Source: Agromyces mediolanus
GTDB taxonomy: Bacteria; Actinomycetota; Actinomycetes; Actinomycetales; Microbacteriaceae
Assembly: GCF_014648575.1 (NCBI RefSeq)
Contig: NZ_BMRJ01000001.1
Coordinates: 7,290-49,144 of the forward strand
Direction of reading: 5' to 3'
Length of the DNA stretch: 41,855 nt
The position numbers and the translations under genes are program-made. Below are positions 30,011-37,688 of this stretch, one piece after another; position 1 is the first letter of the stretch, and every line of letters begins with the position of its first letter. Under the pieces are notes generated by a model. The model worked only from the letters and a program-made list of their open reading frames with translations. It was not told the origin of the DNA and made no database searches.

Positions 30011-31309
30011 GTGAAACTGAGCTCAGGGCGCCTCTTCGGCGCAGTCGGCCTGGTGGCCGCGAGCACCCTGGTGCTGTCCGGATGCGCGGGCTTCGGCGGA
30101 GGCGGCTCCGGTGGCGGCGGCGATCAGACGCTGACCTTCACCACCTGGGGCAGCGAGTCCGAGGAGACCACGTTCAAGGACCTCATCGCCCAGTTCGAGG
30201 CCGAGCACGAGGGCACCGACATCAAGCTGAACGTCGTGCCCTACGACCAGATGTTCTCCAACATCGACGCGCAGCTCGCCTCCGGCGACGCCCCCGACAT
30301 CTTCCGCGTCGACTACGGCAACCTCGGCGTCTACTCGAGCCAGGACCAGCTCCTCGACCTCAGCGATTCGTTCAGCGACGACGAGATCGCCGAGTTCACC
30401 CCGGCGATGTGGGAGGCCGTCTCCTACGAGGGCGTGCCCTACGGCGTACCGCACCAGACCGACGTCTCCGCCCTCCTCGTGAACACGCAGATGGTGAAGG
30501 ATGCCGGCATCGACCCGGCCTCGCTGCCGACCACGCAGGACGACGCCTGGACCTGGGACGAGTTCGCGGCGGTCGCCGGCGAGCTGCGCTCCGCGCTGCC
30601 CGCCGACAAGTACCCCTTCGTCTACAACTGGCAGTTGGGCGGCGCGCCGCGCTGGCTGAGCTGGCTCTTCCAGGCCGACGGCACCTTCCTCGACGGCGAC
30701 ACCGCCACGATCGACTCGCCCGAGGGGGCCAAGGCGCTCGACTTCACGAAGAGCTTCTTCGAGCAGCAGTGGGTGCCGCCGACGAGCTCGACCAAGGGCA
30801 CCGTCTACGCGGACTCGCTCTTCACCGAGGGCACCGCGGCGATGGCCTTCGTCGGCTCCTTCCTTGTGCCCGACATCGACAGCCTCGCGAAGTTCGACTG
30901 GACGGCCATCCCGATGCCCCGCGACGAGCGCGGCGCGACCGACCTCGGCGGCAACGCCCTCGTCGCGACGAAGGGCACGAAGAACCCCGAGCTCGCCGCC
31001 GAGTTCCTGAAGTTCATGGTCTCGGCCGACGCCATGTCGGAGTTCTGCGCCAACACGAACGAGCTGCCGACCCGCCTCGACCTCGAGGGCGACGCCGTGC
31101 AGTTCAAGATCCGCCCCGACGTCATGCCGGTCTTCGTCGACCAGGCCGCGACGATCGAGCCGGGCGACGTGAAGCAGCTCACCTCCCCGGCGATGGCGGC
31201 CATCAACACCGCCCTGCAGGACCAGCTCGAGGCGGCCTTCATCGGCGGTCAGTCGACGGCGGACACGCTCGCGAACCTCTCGGCCGCGATCGAGGAGGCG
31301 GCGAAGTAA
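30011..31309 (+). CDS. ABC transporter sugar-binding lipoprotein
   Basis: A 432-aa substrate-binding lipoprotein of the carbohydrate (CUT1) type. The leader ends in lipobox LSGC with Cys25 lipidated, followed by a Gly/Ser linker. The mature protein has the family pattern: LTFTTWGSESEETTFKDLIAQFEAEH, then ASGDAPDIFRVDYGNLGVY, a hinge region with PYGVPHQTDVSALLVN, TWDEFAAVAGEL and the late GTAAMAFVGSFLVPD and NPELAAEFLKFM segments. It captures the sugar outside the membrane and delivers it to the two permeases encoded next. GTG 30011 has GAAGGAGA 6-8 bases upstream. The ligand cannot be read from sequence; the neighbouring enzymes suggest an amino or N-acetyl sugar. It heads an operon of at least eight genes. 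Confidence 0.94.
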   Translation: MKLSSGRLFGAVGLVAASTLVLSGCAGFGGGGSGGGGDQTLTFTTWGSESEETTFKDLIAQFEAEHEGTDIKLNVVPYDQMFSNIDAQLASGDAPDIFRVDYGNLGVYSSQDQLLDLSDSFSDDEIAEFTPAMWEAVSYEGVPYGVPHQTDVSALLVNTQMVKDAGIDPASLPTTQDDAWTWDEFAAVAGELRSALPADKYPFVYNWQLGGAPRWLSWLFQADGTFLDGDTATIDSPEGAKALDFTKSFFEQQWVPPTSSTKGTVYADSLFTEGTAAMAFVGSFLVPDIDSLAKFDWTAIPMPRDERGATDLGGNALVATKGTKNPELAAEFLKFMVSADAMSEFCANTNELPTRLDLEGDAVQFKIRPDVMPVFVDQAATIEPGDVKQLTSPAMAAINTALQDQLEAAFIGGQSTADTLANLSAAIEEAAK

Positions 31310-32250
31310 TGACCGCTCTGACCGCCCGTGGCCGGGAGCGCGCGAGCGCGTCGCCCCGGCCGCGGGCGGCGCGTCGCGCCGCCCGGTTCAAGGAGTCGCT
31401 CGTCGGCTGGGGGTTCGTCGCGCCGAACCTCGTGCTGATGTCGCTCTTCCTCTTCATCCCGATCGTCTGGGCGCTCATCCTCTCCTTCCAGGAGACGAAG
31501 GGCTTCGGCGATCCCGAGTGGGTCGGCGCCGCGAACTACGCGAAGCTGCTCGCCGACCCGGTGTTCTGGCAGAGCCTCGCGAACACGCTCGTCTTCACGG
31601 TCGCGACCGTGCCGATCGAGCTCGCCGGCGGGCTCGGCCTCGCCGTGCTGCTGAACTCGGTGATCCCGGCGCGGGGCCTCTTCCGCACGATCATCGTGCT
31701 GCCCATGGTGATCTCGGGCGTCGCATCGGGCATGATCGCGGTCATCCTGTTCTACGAGTCGAACGGCCTCGTGAACAAGGTGCTGCAGGCGCTCGGGCTC
31801 GACGCCATCGGCTGGCAGTCGCAGGGCACCCCGGCGATGGTCTCCGTCGTGATCGCCGCGATCTGGCTGCGGCTCGGCTTCAACATGATCATCTACCTGG
31901 CCGGACTCCAGTCCATCTCGCCCGAGCTCTACGAGGCCGCCCGTATCGACGGGGCGAGCAAGTGGCAGCAGTTCCGCTCGGTGACGGTGCCGCTCGTCGG
32001 CCCCTCCACCTTCTTCCTGCTGATCATGAACGTCATCGCCTCCTTCCAGGTCTTCGACCTCATCTTCGTGATGACCGGCGGCGGCCCCGGCAACGCGACC
32101 TCGGTGCTCGTCACCTACGCGTACCGGAACGGCTTCCAGATCCGCGAGCAGGGCTACGGTGCCGCGATCGGCATCGTCATCCTGCTCATCACCCTCGTCT
32201 TCACCTTCATCCAGTGGAAGACGAACCGCACCCGAGACCTCGTGGAATAG
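31309..32250 (+). CDS. Sugar ABC transporter permease (MalF/UgpA-like)
   Basis: A 313-aa inner-membrane permease with six predicted helices, starting after a basic N-terminal tail (GWGFVAPNLVLMSLFLFIPIVWALILSF). The cytoplasmic coupling helix is the EAA loop ELYEAARIDGASKWQQFRSVTVPL, which contacts the ATPase. The last helices include FFLLIMNVIASFQVFDLIF and MTGGGPGNATSVL, both typical of the MalF-type partner. The ATG shares a base with the stop of the binding-protein gene (TAATG). No ATPase gene is present in the operon, so a shared MsiK/UgpC-like ATPase encoded elsewhere must energise it, as is common in actinobacteria. Confidence 0.94.
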   Translation: MTALTARGRERASASPRPRAARRAARFKESLVGWGFVAPNLVLMSLFLFIPIVWALILSFQETKGFGDPEWVGAANYAKLLADPVFWQSLANTLVFTVATVPIELAGGLGLAVLLNSVIPARGLFRTIIVLPMVISGVASGMIAVILFYESNGLVNKVLQALGLDAIGWQSQGTPAMVSVVIAAIWLRLGFNMIIYLAGLQSISPELYEAARIDGASKWQQFRSVTVPLVGPSTFFLLIMNVIASFQVFDLIFVMTGGGPGNATSVLVTYAYRNGFQIREQGYGAAIGIVILLITLVFTFIQWKTNRTRDLVE

Positions 32251-32259
32251 GAGCGCATC

Positions 32260-33168
32260 GTGGCACAGACCACCTCGGTGCTCGAGATCGCCGACGCCGA
32301 ACTGCTCGGCCCGCGCGGCGCCGCCCGCGTGCAGCGCCGCCGCCGATACTCGAGCGAACGCAAGGGCATCGTGTGGCGCACGATCCTCGTCGCGCTCGTC
32401 GCCCTGATCGTCGTCTTCCCCCTGTACTGGATGCTCGTCGTGGCCTTCTCGCCGCGCGGCGAGGTCTTCGAGCCGGGCCTGCGGCTCTGGCCGAGCACGT
32501 TGACGCTCGAGAACTTCGCGAAGGTGTTCGACCGGGTGCCGGTGCTCGACTGGTTCGGCAACTCGGTCGTGATCGGCGCCTTCGTGACCGCGCTGACGGT
32601 CATCGTGAACCTGCTCGCCGGCTACGCCTTCGCCCGGCTCCGCTTCCGCGGTCGCAACGGCATCTTCCTGCTCGGGCTCGCGACCATGATGATCCCCGTG
32701 CAGGCGATCATGGTGGCGCAGTTCAAGCTCGTCTCCGGCCTCGGCATCTACGGCAGCTACTGGGGCGTCATCCTGCCCGGCGCGGCCGCCGCCTTCGGCA
32801 TCTTCCTCGCCAGGCAGTTCTTCCTCTCCATCCCCGACGAGGTGATCGAGGCGGCCCGGATCGACGGCGCCGGCCAGCTGCGCATCTTCCTGCAGGTGGT
32901 GCTGCCGCTCTGCAAGCCGCTCATCGCGGTGCTGACCCTGCTCACCCTGCTCGGCAGCTGGAACGACTTCGCCTGGCCGCTCATCGCGCTGAAGGACAAC
33001 GAGCTATTCACCCTGCCGATCGGTCTGCTGTACCTGAAGAACCAGACCTCGCCGGACTACAACGCGATCATGGCGCTCTCGCTCATCGCGGTGCTGCCGA
33101 TGGTGCTGCTGTTCGTGTTCTTCCAGCGATACTTCGTCCAGGGCTTCGCGAGGAGTGGAATCAAGTGA
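32260..33168 (+). CDS. Sugar ABC transporter permease (MalG/UgpE-like)
   Basis: A 302-aa permease with six predicted membrane segments. GTG 32260 is used, with AGGAG a few bases before it, giving MAQTTSVLEIADAELLG and a basic stretch before the first helix (VWRTILVALVALIVVFPLYWMLVVAFS). MalG-type features are the EVFEPGLRLWPSTLTLENF periplasmic segment and the EAA loop DEVIEAARIDGAGQLRIFLQVVLPLCKP. GSWNDFAWPLIAL and the final helix before FQRYFVQGFARSGIK are further MalG-type features. It pairs with the preceding permease to form the channel. Its stop overlaps the GTG of the dehydrogenase gene (GTGA). Confidence 0.94.
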   Translation: MAQTTSVLEIADAELLGPRGAARVQRRRRYSSERKGIVWRTILVALVALIVVFPLYWMLVVAFSPRGEVFEPGLRLWPSTLTLENFAKVFDRVPVLDWFGNSVVIGAFVTALTVIVNLLAGYAFARLRFRGRNGIFLLGLATMMIPVQAIMVAQFKLVSGLGIYGSYWGVILPGAAAAFGIFLARQFFLSIPDEVIEAARIDGAGQLRIFLQVVLPLCKPLIAVLTLLTLLGSWNDFAWPLIALKDNELFTLPIGLLYLKNQTSPDYNAIMALSLIAVLPMVLLFVFFQRYFVQGFARSGIK

Positions 33169-34172
33169 CCATCAGCTATCTCTGCACGCTGCCGCTGCCG
33201 GACCACTGGTTCGACGAGCTCGCCCGGCGCGTGCCCGGCATCGAGATCGTGCGGGCCGAGACCGGGGCCGAGGTGCCGGCCGAGACGCTCGGCCGCATCG
33301 AACTGCTGCACACGGGCGACTGGTTCCCCGAGCCCGCCGCCGTGCCGGCGCTGCGCGGCGTGCAGCTCGACACCTCGGGCGTCGATCACGTGCGCGGCAC
33401 CCCGCTCTGGGCGAGCGGCGTGCCGATCGCGACGCTCGGCGGCATCGCGCCGGTGCCGATGGCGGAGTACGCGACGATGGCGATCCTCGAGCTCGCGCAC
33501 CGGATGCCTCGCATCGAACGGCATCGCGCCGAGCGCAGCTGGCCGTCGAACGCCGAGCGGCTCGCGACGCTGACGCCGCGGCAGCTGGCCGGCGCCACGG
33601 TCGGCATCGTCGGCTACGGCCGCATCGGACGCGAGATCTCGCGCCTCGCGGAGGTGCTCGGCATGCGGGTGCTCGGCGTCAGCCGTTCGGGCGCGCGGCG
33701 GCAGGGCGGCGAGAAGTTCGACACCGGGCGCCGCGCGGCCGCCGACGATCCGGCCGAGCTGTTCCCGATCGGCCGGCTCGACGAGGTGCTCGCGCAGAGC
33801 GACTTCCTGGTCGTCGTCGTGCCCCTCACCGAGGAGACCCGCGGACTGATCGGCGAGCGCGAGCTCGCGCTGCTGCCGGAGGGGGCCTACGTCGTGAACA
33901 TCGCCCGCGGCGGCATCGTCGACGAGACCGCGCTGCTCGCGGGCCTGCGTGCCGGGCGCATCGCCGGCGTCGCGCTCGACGTCTTCGACGAGGAGCCGCT
34001 CGGCCCCGACTCGCTCTGGTGGTCGGAACCCGGCGCGCTGATCACACCGCACGTCGCGGGACTCGCGCCGCAGTACCATGCACAAACGCTCGATCTCGTG
34101 GTCGAGAACGTGACTCGACTGGCCGAGCGACGGCCGCTGGTGAATGAGGTGGACCGTGCAGCCGGTTACTGA
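33165..34172 (+). CDS. D-2-hydroxyacid dehydrogenase family protein, probably NADP-linked
   Basis: A 335-aa oxidoreductase of the PGDH/GHPR family. The split substrate domain surrounds a Rossmann fold with TVGIVGYGRIGREISRLAEVLG; the second strand ends GVSRSGARR, with Arg/Ser rather than the acidic residue typical of NAD enzymes, which favours NADP(H). The catalytic triad is visible: Arg in NIARGGIVDE, Glu in DVFDEEPLG and His in ITPHVAG. A short insertion (QGGEKFDTGRRAAADDPAELFPI) precedes the third part of the fold. It may reduce a 2-keto acid made in the pathway or oxidise a sugar acid; the substrate is not evident. GTG 33165 overlaps the permease stop, and the 3' end overlaps the start of the DeoR gene. 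Confidence 0.87.
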   Translation: MTISYLCTLPLPDHWFDELARRVPGIEIVRAETGAEVPAETLGRIELLHTGDWFPEPAAVPALRGVQLDTSGVDHVRGTPLWASGVPIATLGGIAPVPMAEYATMAILELAHRMPRIERHRAERSWPSNAERLATLTPRQLAGATVGIVGYGRIGREISRLAEVLGMRVLGVSRSGARRQGGEKFDTGRRAAADDPAELFPIGRLDEVLAQSDFLVVVVPLTEETRGLIGERELALLPEGAYVVNIARGGIVDETALLAGLRAGRIAGVALDVFDEEPLGPDSLWWSEPGALITPHVAGLAPQYHAQTLDLVVENVTRLAERRPLVNEVDRAAGY

Positions 34173-34935
34173 GCCCCTGATCGGGCCGAAGCGACAGCGC
34201 GAGCTGCTCAACTACATCCGCACCTACGGCGCGGGCTCCGTCAACGAGATGGCGAAGCTGCTCGGCGTCAGCACCTCCACGGTGCGGCGCGACCTGAACG
34301 AGCTGCAGGACCGCGGACTCATCGAGCGCGTCCACGGCGGCGCGGCGCAGGTCGAGGACGACGTGGAGCCGCTCCGGCCGCTCCGCGAGACCGCCTACGC
34401 GGAGGAGAAGCAGCGCATCGGCCGGGCCGCGGCCGCGCACGTGCAGCCGAACTCCACGGTCCTCATCACGGGCGGCACCACGACCGAGGCAATGCTGCCG
34501 TTCCTCGGCTCCGTGCCCGGGCTCACCGTGCTCACGAACAGCCTGACCGTGGTGAGCCGGCTCGCGCAGTTCCCCGACATCGACATCATCGTGCTCGGCG
34601 GGCTGCTGCGGCGGCAGGAGATGAGCCTCCTCGGTCACCTCACGATCTCGGGCCTCGACGAGTTCGGCATCGACCAGGCGTTCACCGGCGCGTTCGGCGT
34701 CGACCCGGAGATGGGCGTGACGGGCACGAACCTCTCGGAGACGCAGACCGACCGCTCCCTCGCCTCCTCGGCGGTGCGGCTCACGGTGCTCGCCGACCAC
34801 TCGAAGCTCGCGAAGCGCGGGCCCGCGAAGCTCGTGCCGACGAGCGGCATCTCGCGTCTCATCGTCGACGACGGCGCGGATGCCGAGGTGCTGGAGCGTC
34901 TGCGCGAAGCCGGGGTGACCGTCGAGACATGCTGA
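34156..34935 (+). CDS. DeoR-family transcriptional repressor
   Basis: A 259-aa regulator inside the operon it probably controls. The N-terminal winged helix reads QRELLNYIRTYGAGSVNEMAKLLGVSTSTVRRDLNELQDRGLIERVHGGA, a textbook DeoR HTH. The C-terminal DeoRC sensor domain has LITGGTTTEAMLPFL, LTVLTNSLTVVSRL, IIVLGGLLRRQEMSLLG and VLADHSKLAKRG, the loops that bind a phosphorylated sugar effector. GTG 34156 is preferred, with GAGGTGG upstream; ATG 34144 would add four residues. It overlaps the dehydrogenase gene in front and the aldolase gene behind. The probable operators are the ATGAGCAA-type sites at 29821-29856 and 37615-37640. Confidence 0.92.
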   Translation: MQPVTEPLIGPKRQRELLNYIRTYGAGSVNEMAKLLGVSTSTVRRDLNELQDRGLIERVHGGAAQVEDDVEPLRPLRETAYAEEKQRIGRAAAAHVQPNSTVLITGGTTTEAMLPFLGSVPGLTVLTNSLTVVSRLAQFPDIDIIVLGGLLRRQEMSLLGHLTISGLDEFGIDQAFTGAFGVDPEMGVTGTNLSETQTDRSLASSAVRLTVLADHSKLAKRGPAKLVPTSGISRLIVDDGADAEVLERLREAGVTVETC

Positions 34936-35768
34936 CCCCGACCTCCCGCCTGGTCGCGGGGCTGGGCGCGAGCCTGCCCTCGATCGCGGCCTTCAACGTC
35001 ATCACCCTCGAGTACGCCGAGGGCATCGTCGCCGGCGCCGAGCGCGCGGGGTTGCCCGTGCTGCTCTCGGTGAGCCACAACGCGGTGCGCTTCCACGGCG
35101 GCCTCGCGCCGATCGCGGCGGCCTGCCGCCGGCTCGCCGAGGACGCCGAGGTGCCGGTGGCCCTGCACCTCGACCACTGCGAGTCGGAGGCGCTCGTGCG
35201 CGAGTCCGCGGAGCTCGGCTTCGGCTCGGCCATGTTCGACGCCTCCCGGCTGCCCTACGAGCAGAACGTCGCCGAGACCGCCCGGGTGGCCGAGTTCGGC
35301 CGCGGCGCCGGGCTGTGGGTCGAGGCCGAGCTCGGCGAGATCGGCGGCAAGGACGGCGCGCACGCCCCGGGCGTCCGCACCGACCCCGCCGAGGCGGCCG
35401 CCTTCGTCGCCGCGACCGGCGTCGACGGCCTCGCGGTCGCGGTCGGCACCTCGCACGCGATGACCGACCGCACGGCCCGCCCCGACGACGCGCTCATCGC
35501 CCGGCTCGCGGCGGCCGTGCCGGTGCCGCTCGTGCTGCACGGCTCCTCCGGCGTCGCCGACGCGGGCATCCGCTCGGCGGTGGCCGCCGGCATCCGCAAG
35601 GTCAACGTCGGCACGCAGCTGTCGGCCGCCTATTCCGATGCCCTCCGCGCGACGCTCGGCTCCAGCACCGACCCGCGGGCGGCGCTCGCCGCGGCCCGCG
35701 AGGCGATCGCCGAGCGGGTCGCCCAGCTGCTCGCCGTCGTCTCCTCCCCCATCGATCCCCAGAGTTAG
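34929..35768 (+). CDS. Class II (zinc) fructose/tagatose-bisphosphate-type aldolase
   Basis: A 279-aa TIM-barrel aldolase that uses a divalent metal to cleave a ketose phosphate, usually giving DHAP and an aldehyde. Family blocks are present in order: AFNVITLEYAEGIVAGAE, the metal-binding VALHLDHCES, SAMFDASRLPYEQNVAET, VEAELGEIGGKDG, AVAVGTSHAMTD and LVLHGSSGVADAGI (second and third metal His), and KVNVGTQLSAAY. The first block and length are closer to the KbaY/GatY/FbaA group used for tagatose or other ketose bisphosphates. ATG 34929 overlaps the DeoR stop by 7 bases. Downstream of a kinase and an SIS enzyme, it would perform the terminal cleavage of the imported sugar. Confidence 0.9.
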   Translation: MLTPTSRLVAGLGASLPSIAAFNVITLEYAEGIVAGAERAGLPVLLSVSHNAVRFHGGLAPIAAACRRLAEDAEVPVALHLDHCESEALVRESAELGFGSAMFDASRLPYEQNVAETARVAEFGRGAGLWVEAELGEIGGKDGAHAPGVRTDPAEAAAFVAATGVDGLAVAVGTSHAMTDRTARPDDALIARLAAAVPVPLVLHGSSGVADAGIRSAVAAGIRKVNVGTQLSAAYSDALRATLGSSTDPRAALAAAREAIAERVAQLLAVVSSPIDPQS

Positions 35769-35776
35769 GACCACCC

Positions 35777-36154
35777 ATGTCAGCAACCGTGTCCGGGCCG
35801 AGCGCCCACGAGGGCGAGCCGAGCGCGGCCGAGCTCCTCGCGGCCGGCGACATCCTCGGCCTCATGCGGGCCTGCCACGACCGCCGGCTCGAGCGCGAGG
35901 GCATCCCCATGGTGCTCGGCCTCGCCGACGAGCGCGGCAGCATCCCCGAGGCGGCGACCCCGGCCCAGCTCGCCGAGGGCCGCGCCTTCGCCGAGGTCTT
36001 CGACCGCTACTCGGCCGAGCTCGTGCCGTGGGCGCGCGCCGACGACGAGGGCGCCGTCATCACCGCGATGCAGGTGCTCGCCTACACCCACTTCGCGCCC
36101 GGTGCGGCGCCGATCACGGACGCCGCGTCCGTCACGGAAGGACCCCACGCATGA
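35777..36154 (+). CDS. Unrecognised 125-aa protein in the sugar operon
   Basis: A 125-aa acidic soluble protein, from ATG 35777, 8 bases after the aldolase stop. The first 20 residues look disordered (MSATVSGPSAHEGEPSAAEL). Then come helical segments: ILGLMRACHDRRLEREGIP, MVLGLADERGSIPEAATPAQLAEGRAFAEVFDRYSAEL and EGAVITAMQVLAYTHFAPGAAP. I see no metal-binding, nucleotide-binding or membrane motif and do not recognise the family. Its stop overlaps the deacetylase ATG (ATGA), so it is made together with the deacetylase and could be a partner subunit or an assembly factor for it. Codon use matches its neighbours. Confidence 0.7.
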   Translation: MSATVSGPSAHEGEPSAAELLAAGDILGLMRACHDRRLEREGIPMVLGLADERGSIPEAATPAQLAEGRAFAEVFDRYSAELVPWARADDEGAVITAMQVLAYTHFAPGAAPITDAASVTEGPHA

Positions 36155-36831
36155 CCAGGCCCTCGTTCGACGCCCAGCGCGAGCAGCTGCAGCGCGGCCA
36201 CTTCATCCGCGTCGTGAACTACCACTCGACCCCGCGCGGGGCCCGCGCGGAGCTCGCGAGCGAGCTCGCCGGCTTCGCCCGCGACTACGCCCCGGTGACC
36301 CTCGACGACCTCGACCGGCTGTTCGAGACCGGCACCTGGCACAAGGACAAGCCGGGCGTCATCCCCGTCTTCTACGAGGGCTACCGCAACTCGGTGACGG
36401 TCGCGGCCCCGCTCTGCGACGAGCTCGGCCTCACCGGCTGGTTCCCGATCGCCACCTCCTTCGTCGACTGCGATCCGGAGCACCAGGAGGCCTTCGCCCG
36501 GGCGCACTGGATCTCGCTCGTCGAGGAGGACACGAAGGGCGGTCGCATCGCGATGAACTGGGACGAGGTGGCCGAGATCTCGAAGCGGCACGTCGTCTTC
36601 CCGCACACGGCGCACCACGAGGGCTTCGACGGCGTCTTCTCCGACGCCGACCTCGAACGCGAGGTCGTCGAGTCGAAGCGCCAGCTGGAGGCGGTCACCG
36701 GGCAGGAGGCGCCGGCGTTCGTCTGGCTGCACGGCTCGTCGTATGGGCAGAGCCCGCGCCACGATCAGGTGGTGCGGGATGCCGGCTACCGCTACCAGTT
36801 CGCCAACACGATGATCCACCGCATCAACTAG
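36151..36831 (+). CDS. Polysaccharide/sugar deacetylase-like (NodB-fold) protein
   Basis: A 226-aa cytoplasmic protein (no signal peptide, unusual for a cell-wall deacetylase). FIRVVNYHSTPRG at the start corresponds to the first NodB strand. PVTLDDLDRLFETG and KPGVIPVFYEGYRNS resemble the segment with the catalytic Asp. FPIATSFVDCDPEHQEAF and WDEVAEISKRHVVFPHTAHHEGFD carry the HTxxH metal-binding pair. FVWLHGSSYGQSPRHDQVVRDAGYRYQFAN is the usual last motif (family G-x-x-N/P then a Gly-Tyr-x-x-A strand). In NodB enzymes these bind a metal and remove N-acetyl groups from sugars. A cytoplasmic form within an ABC-importer operon suggests deacetylation of an imported N-acetyl sugar. A strong hairpin follows the stop. 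Confidence 0.78.
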   Translation: MTRPSFDAQREQLQRGHFIRVVNYHSTPRGARAELASELAGFARDYAPVTLDDLDRLFETGTWHKDKPGVIPVFYEGYRNSVTVAAPLCDELGLTGWFPIATSFVDCDPEHQEAFARAHWISLVEEDTKGGRIAMNWDEVAEISKRHVVFPHTAHHEGFDGVFSDADLEREVVESKRQLEAVTGQEAPAFVWLHGSSYGQSPRHDQVVRDAGYRYQFANTMIHRIN

Positions 36832-36834
36832 CGG

Positions 36835-36868
36835 AGCGAGGGGCCGGGCCGGTGGCCGGCCCCTCGCT
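36835..36868 (+). terminator. 13-bp hairpin ending the ABC transporter operon
   Basis: AGCGAGGGGCCGG (36835-36847) pairs perfectly with CCGGCCCCTCGCT (36856-36868) around an 8-nt loop, 3 bases after the stop of the deacetylase gene. There is no T tract. It lies in the convergent interval before the end of the minus-strand propeller gene at 36931, so it could serve both directions. Confidence 0.75.
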
Positions 36869-36930
36869 GTGCCCGCCGTTCGCGTCCGCCCGGGCGCCGC
36901 TCGGCCGCCCCTCGTGCGGCGCCCGCTCGG

Positions 36931-37638
36931 TCAGACCGGCACGCCGCGGTGGCGCAGCAGGCCGTCGTGCTCGCGCCAGACCAGCTCGACGGTGCCGCCG
37001 TGCCGGGTCGAGTCCGCCGAGCGCGCGGTGCCGGGCACGACCCGATGCAGAACGCCGAGTTCTCCGAGCCGGCGCACGGCCCGCTCGTCGTCGAGCGCCG
37101 GCCCCGCGCTCGCGGGGTGCCAGCTGCGCTCCGGGTAGGGGAGCGGGGCGGACGCGAACCCCCGGATGCGGCCGTCGCCGCCGAGGGTCGTCGCCCGGAG
37201 CGCCCCCTCGTCGTCCGGCTCGCCGAGGCGGAAGCGGGCGACGTCGCTCGCGGCATCCGTCCCGCGCCGGGTGAAGGCGGCCTCGGGCGACCAGTACCAG
37301 CTCTGCAGGCCCCCCTCGGCGTCGAGGGCGAGCACCTCCAGGTGGTTCGGGCCGAGCGGCGACTGCACGATCTGGGCGTCGACGTAGCGCGCACCCGCGG
37401 CGAAGTGCAGGCCCGCGCTCCAGCGGCCGGGCGGCACCTCGGGGGTCTGCAGCGGGTCGTCGTCGTGGTCCGCGTTGAACCAGAACACCCAGAGCCCGTC
37501 CACCGCGTCGCAGGCGAGGAGTTCGAGGTTTCCCCGGGCGCCGTACACGCCCTGCGCGATGGAAGCGGGTCCGGCGGTGGCACGGTCTGCCCCGACGATC
37601 TCGGTCATTTCTGAATGCATCTGCTTATTCTTGCTCAT
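36931..37638 (-). CDS. Lectin-like beta-propeller protein of unknown function
   Basis: A 235-aa protein without signal peptide or membrane segment. It contains repeated four-stranded-blade motifs: GNLELLACDAVDGLWVFWFN, NHLEVLALDAEGGLQSWYWS and LRATTLGGDGRIRGF, then GTVELVWREHDGLLRHRG at the end. The x-LE-h-h-A-D-x-G-x-L-W pattern resembles PLL/tachylectin or fucose-lectin type propellers, here apparently five or so short blades. Such folds bind sugars in the groove between blades. ATG 37638 is the longest reasonable start; 37620 or 37608 are possible, and none has a good Shine-Dalgarno. It is divergent from the FAH/GH4/IlvD operon, with the candidate DeoR site across its start, so it is probably regulated with the sugar genes. 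Its enzymatic or sensory role is unknown. Confidence 0.72.
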   Translation of the reverse strand: MSKNKQMHSEMTEIVGADRATAGPASIAQGVYGARGNLELLACDAVDGLWVFWFNADHDDDPLQTPEVPPGRWSAGLHFAAGARYVDAQIVQSPLGPNHLEVLALDAEGGLQSWYWSPEAAFTRRGTDAASDVARFRLGEPDDEGALRATTLGGDGRIRGFASAPLPYPERSWHPASAGPALDDERAVRRLGELGVLHRVVPGTARSADSTRHGGTVELVWREHDGLLRHRGVPV

Positions 37639-37640
37639 AT
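37615..37640. promoter_or_regulatory. Second candidate DeoR operator (ATGAGCAA motif)
   Basis: Read on the minus strand, this stretch begins ATATGAGCAAGAATAAGCAG. It shares ATGAGCAA followed by (A)GAAT-R-A with the site at 29837-29856. It overlaps the start of the propeller gene and a weak plus-strand promoter (TTGCTC 37631-37636, CACGAT 37655-37660, 18-bp spacer). It is again an AT-rich island in GC-rich DNA. Binding here would repress both directions. Confidence 0.5.
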
Positions 37641-37688
37641 GTGCCTATTTGTGACACGATGGGCGCAACGTCATCCCGAAGGAGAGCA

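Noticed and set aside
31309..33168. Possible missing ABC ATPase hidden in the transporter operon
   Set aside because: No Walker A, signature or Walker B motif occurs in any gene from 30011 to 36831. A shared ATPase encoded elsewhere is usual for this importer class.
34144..34155. ATG 34144 as the start of the DeoR gene
   Set aside because: It would add MRWT before the conserved start and lies on the ribosome site GAGGTGG that serves GTG 34156. It is possible but less likely.
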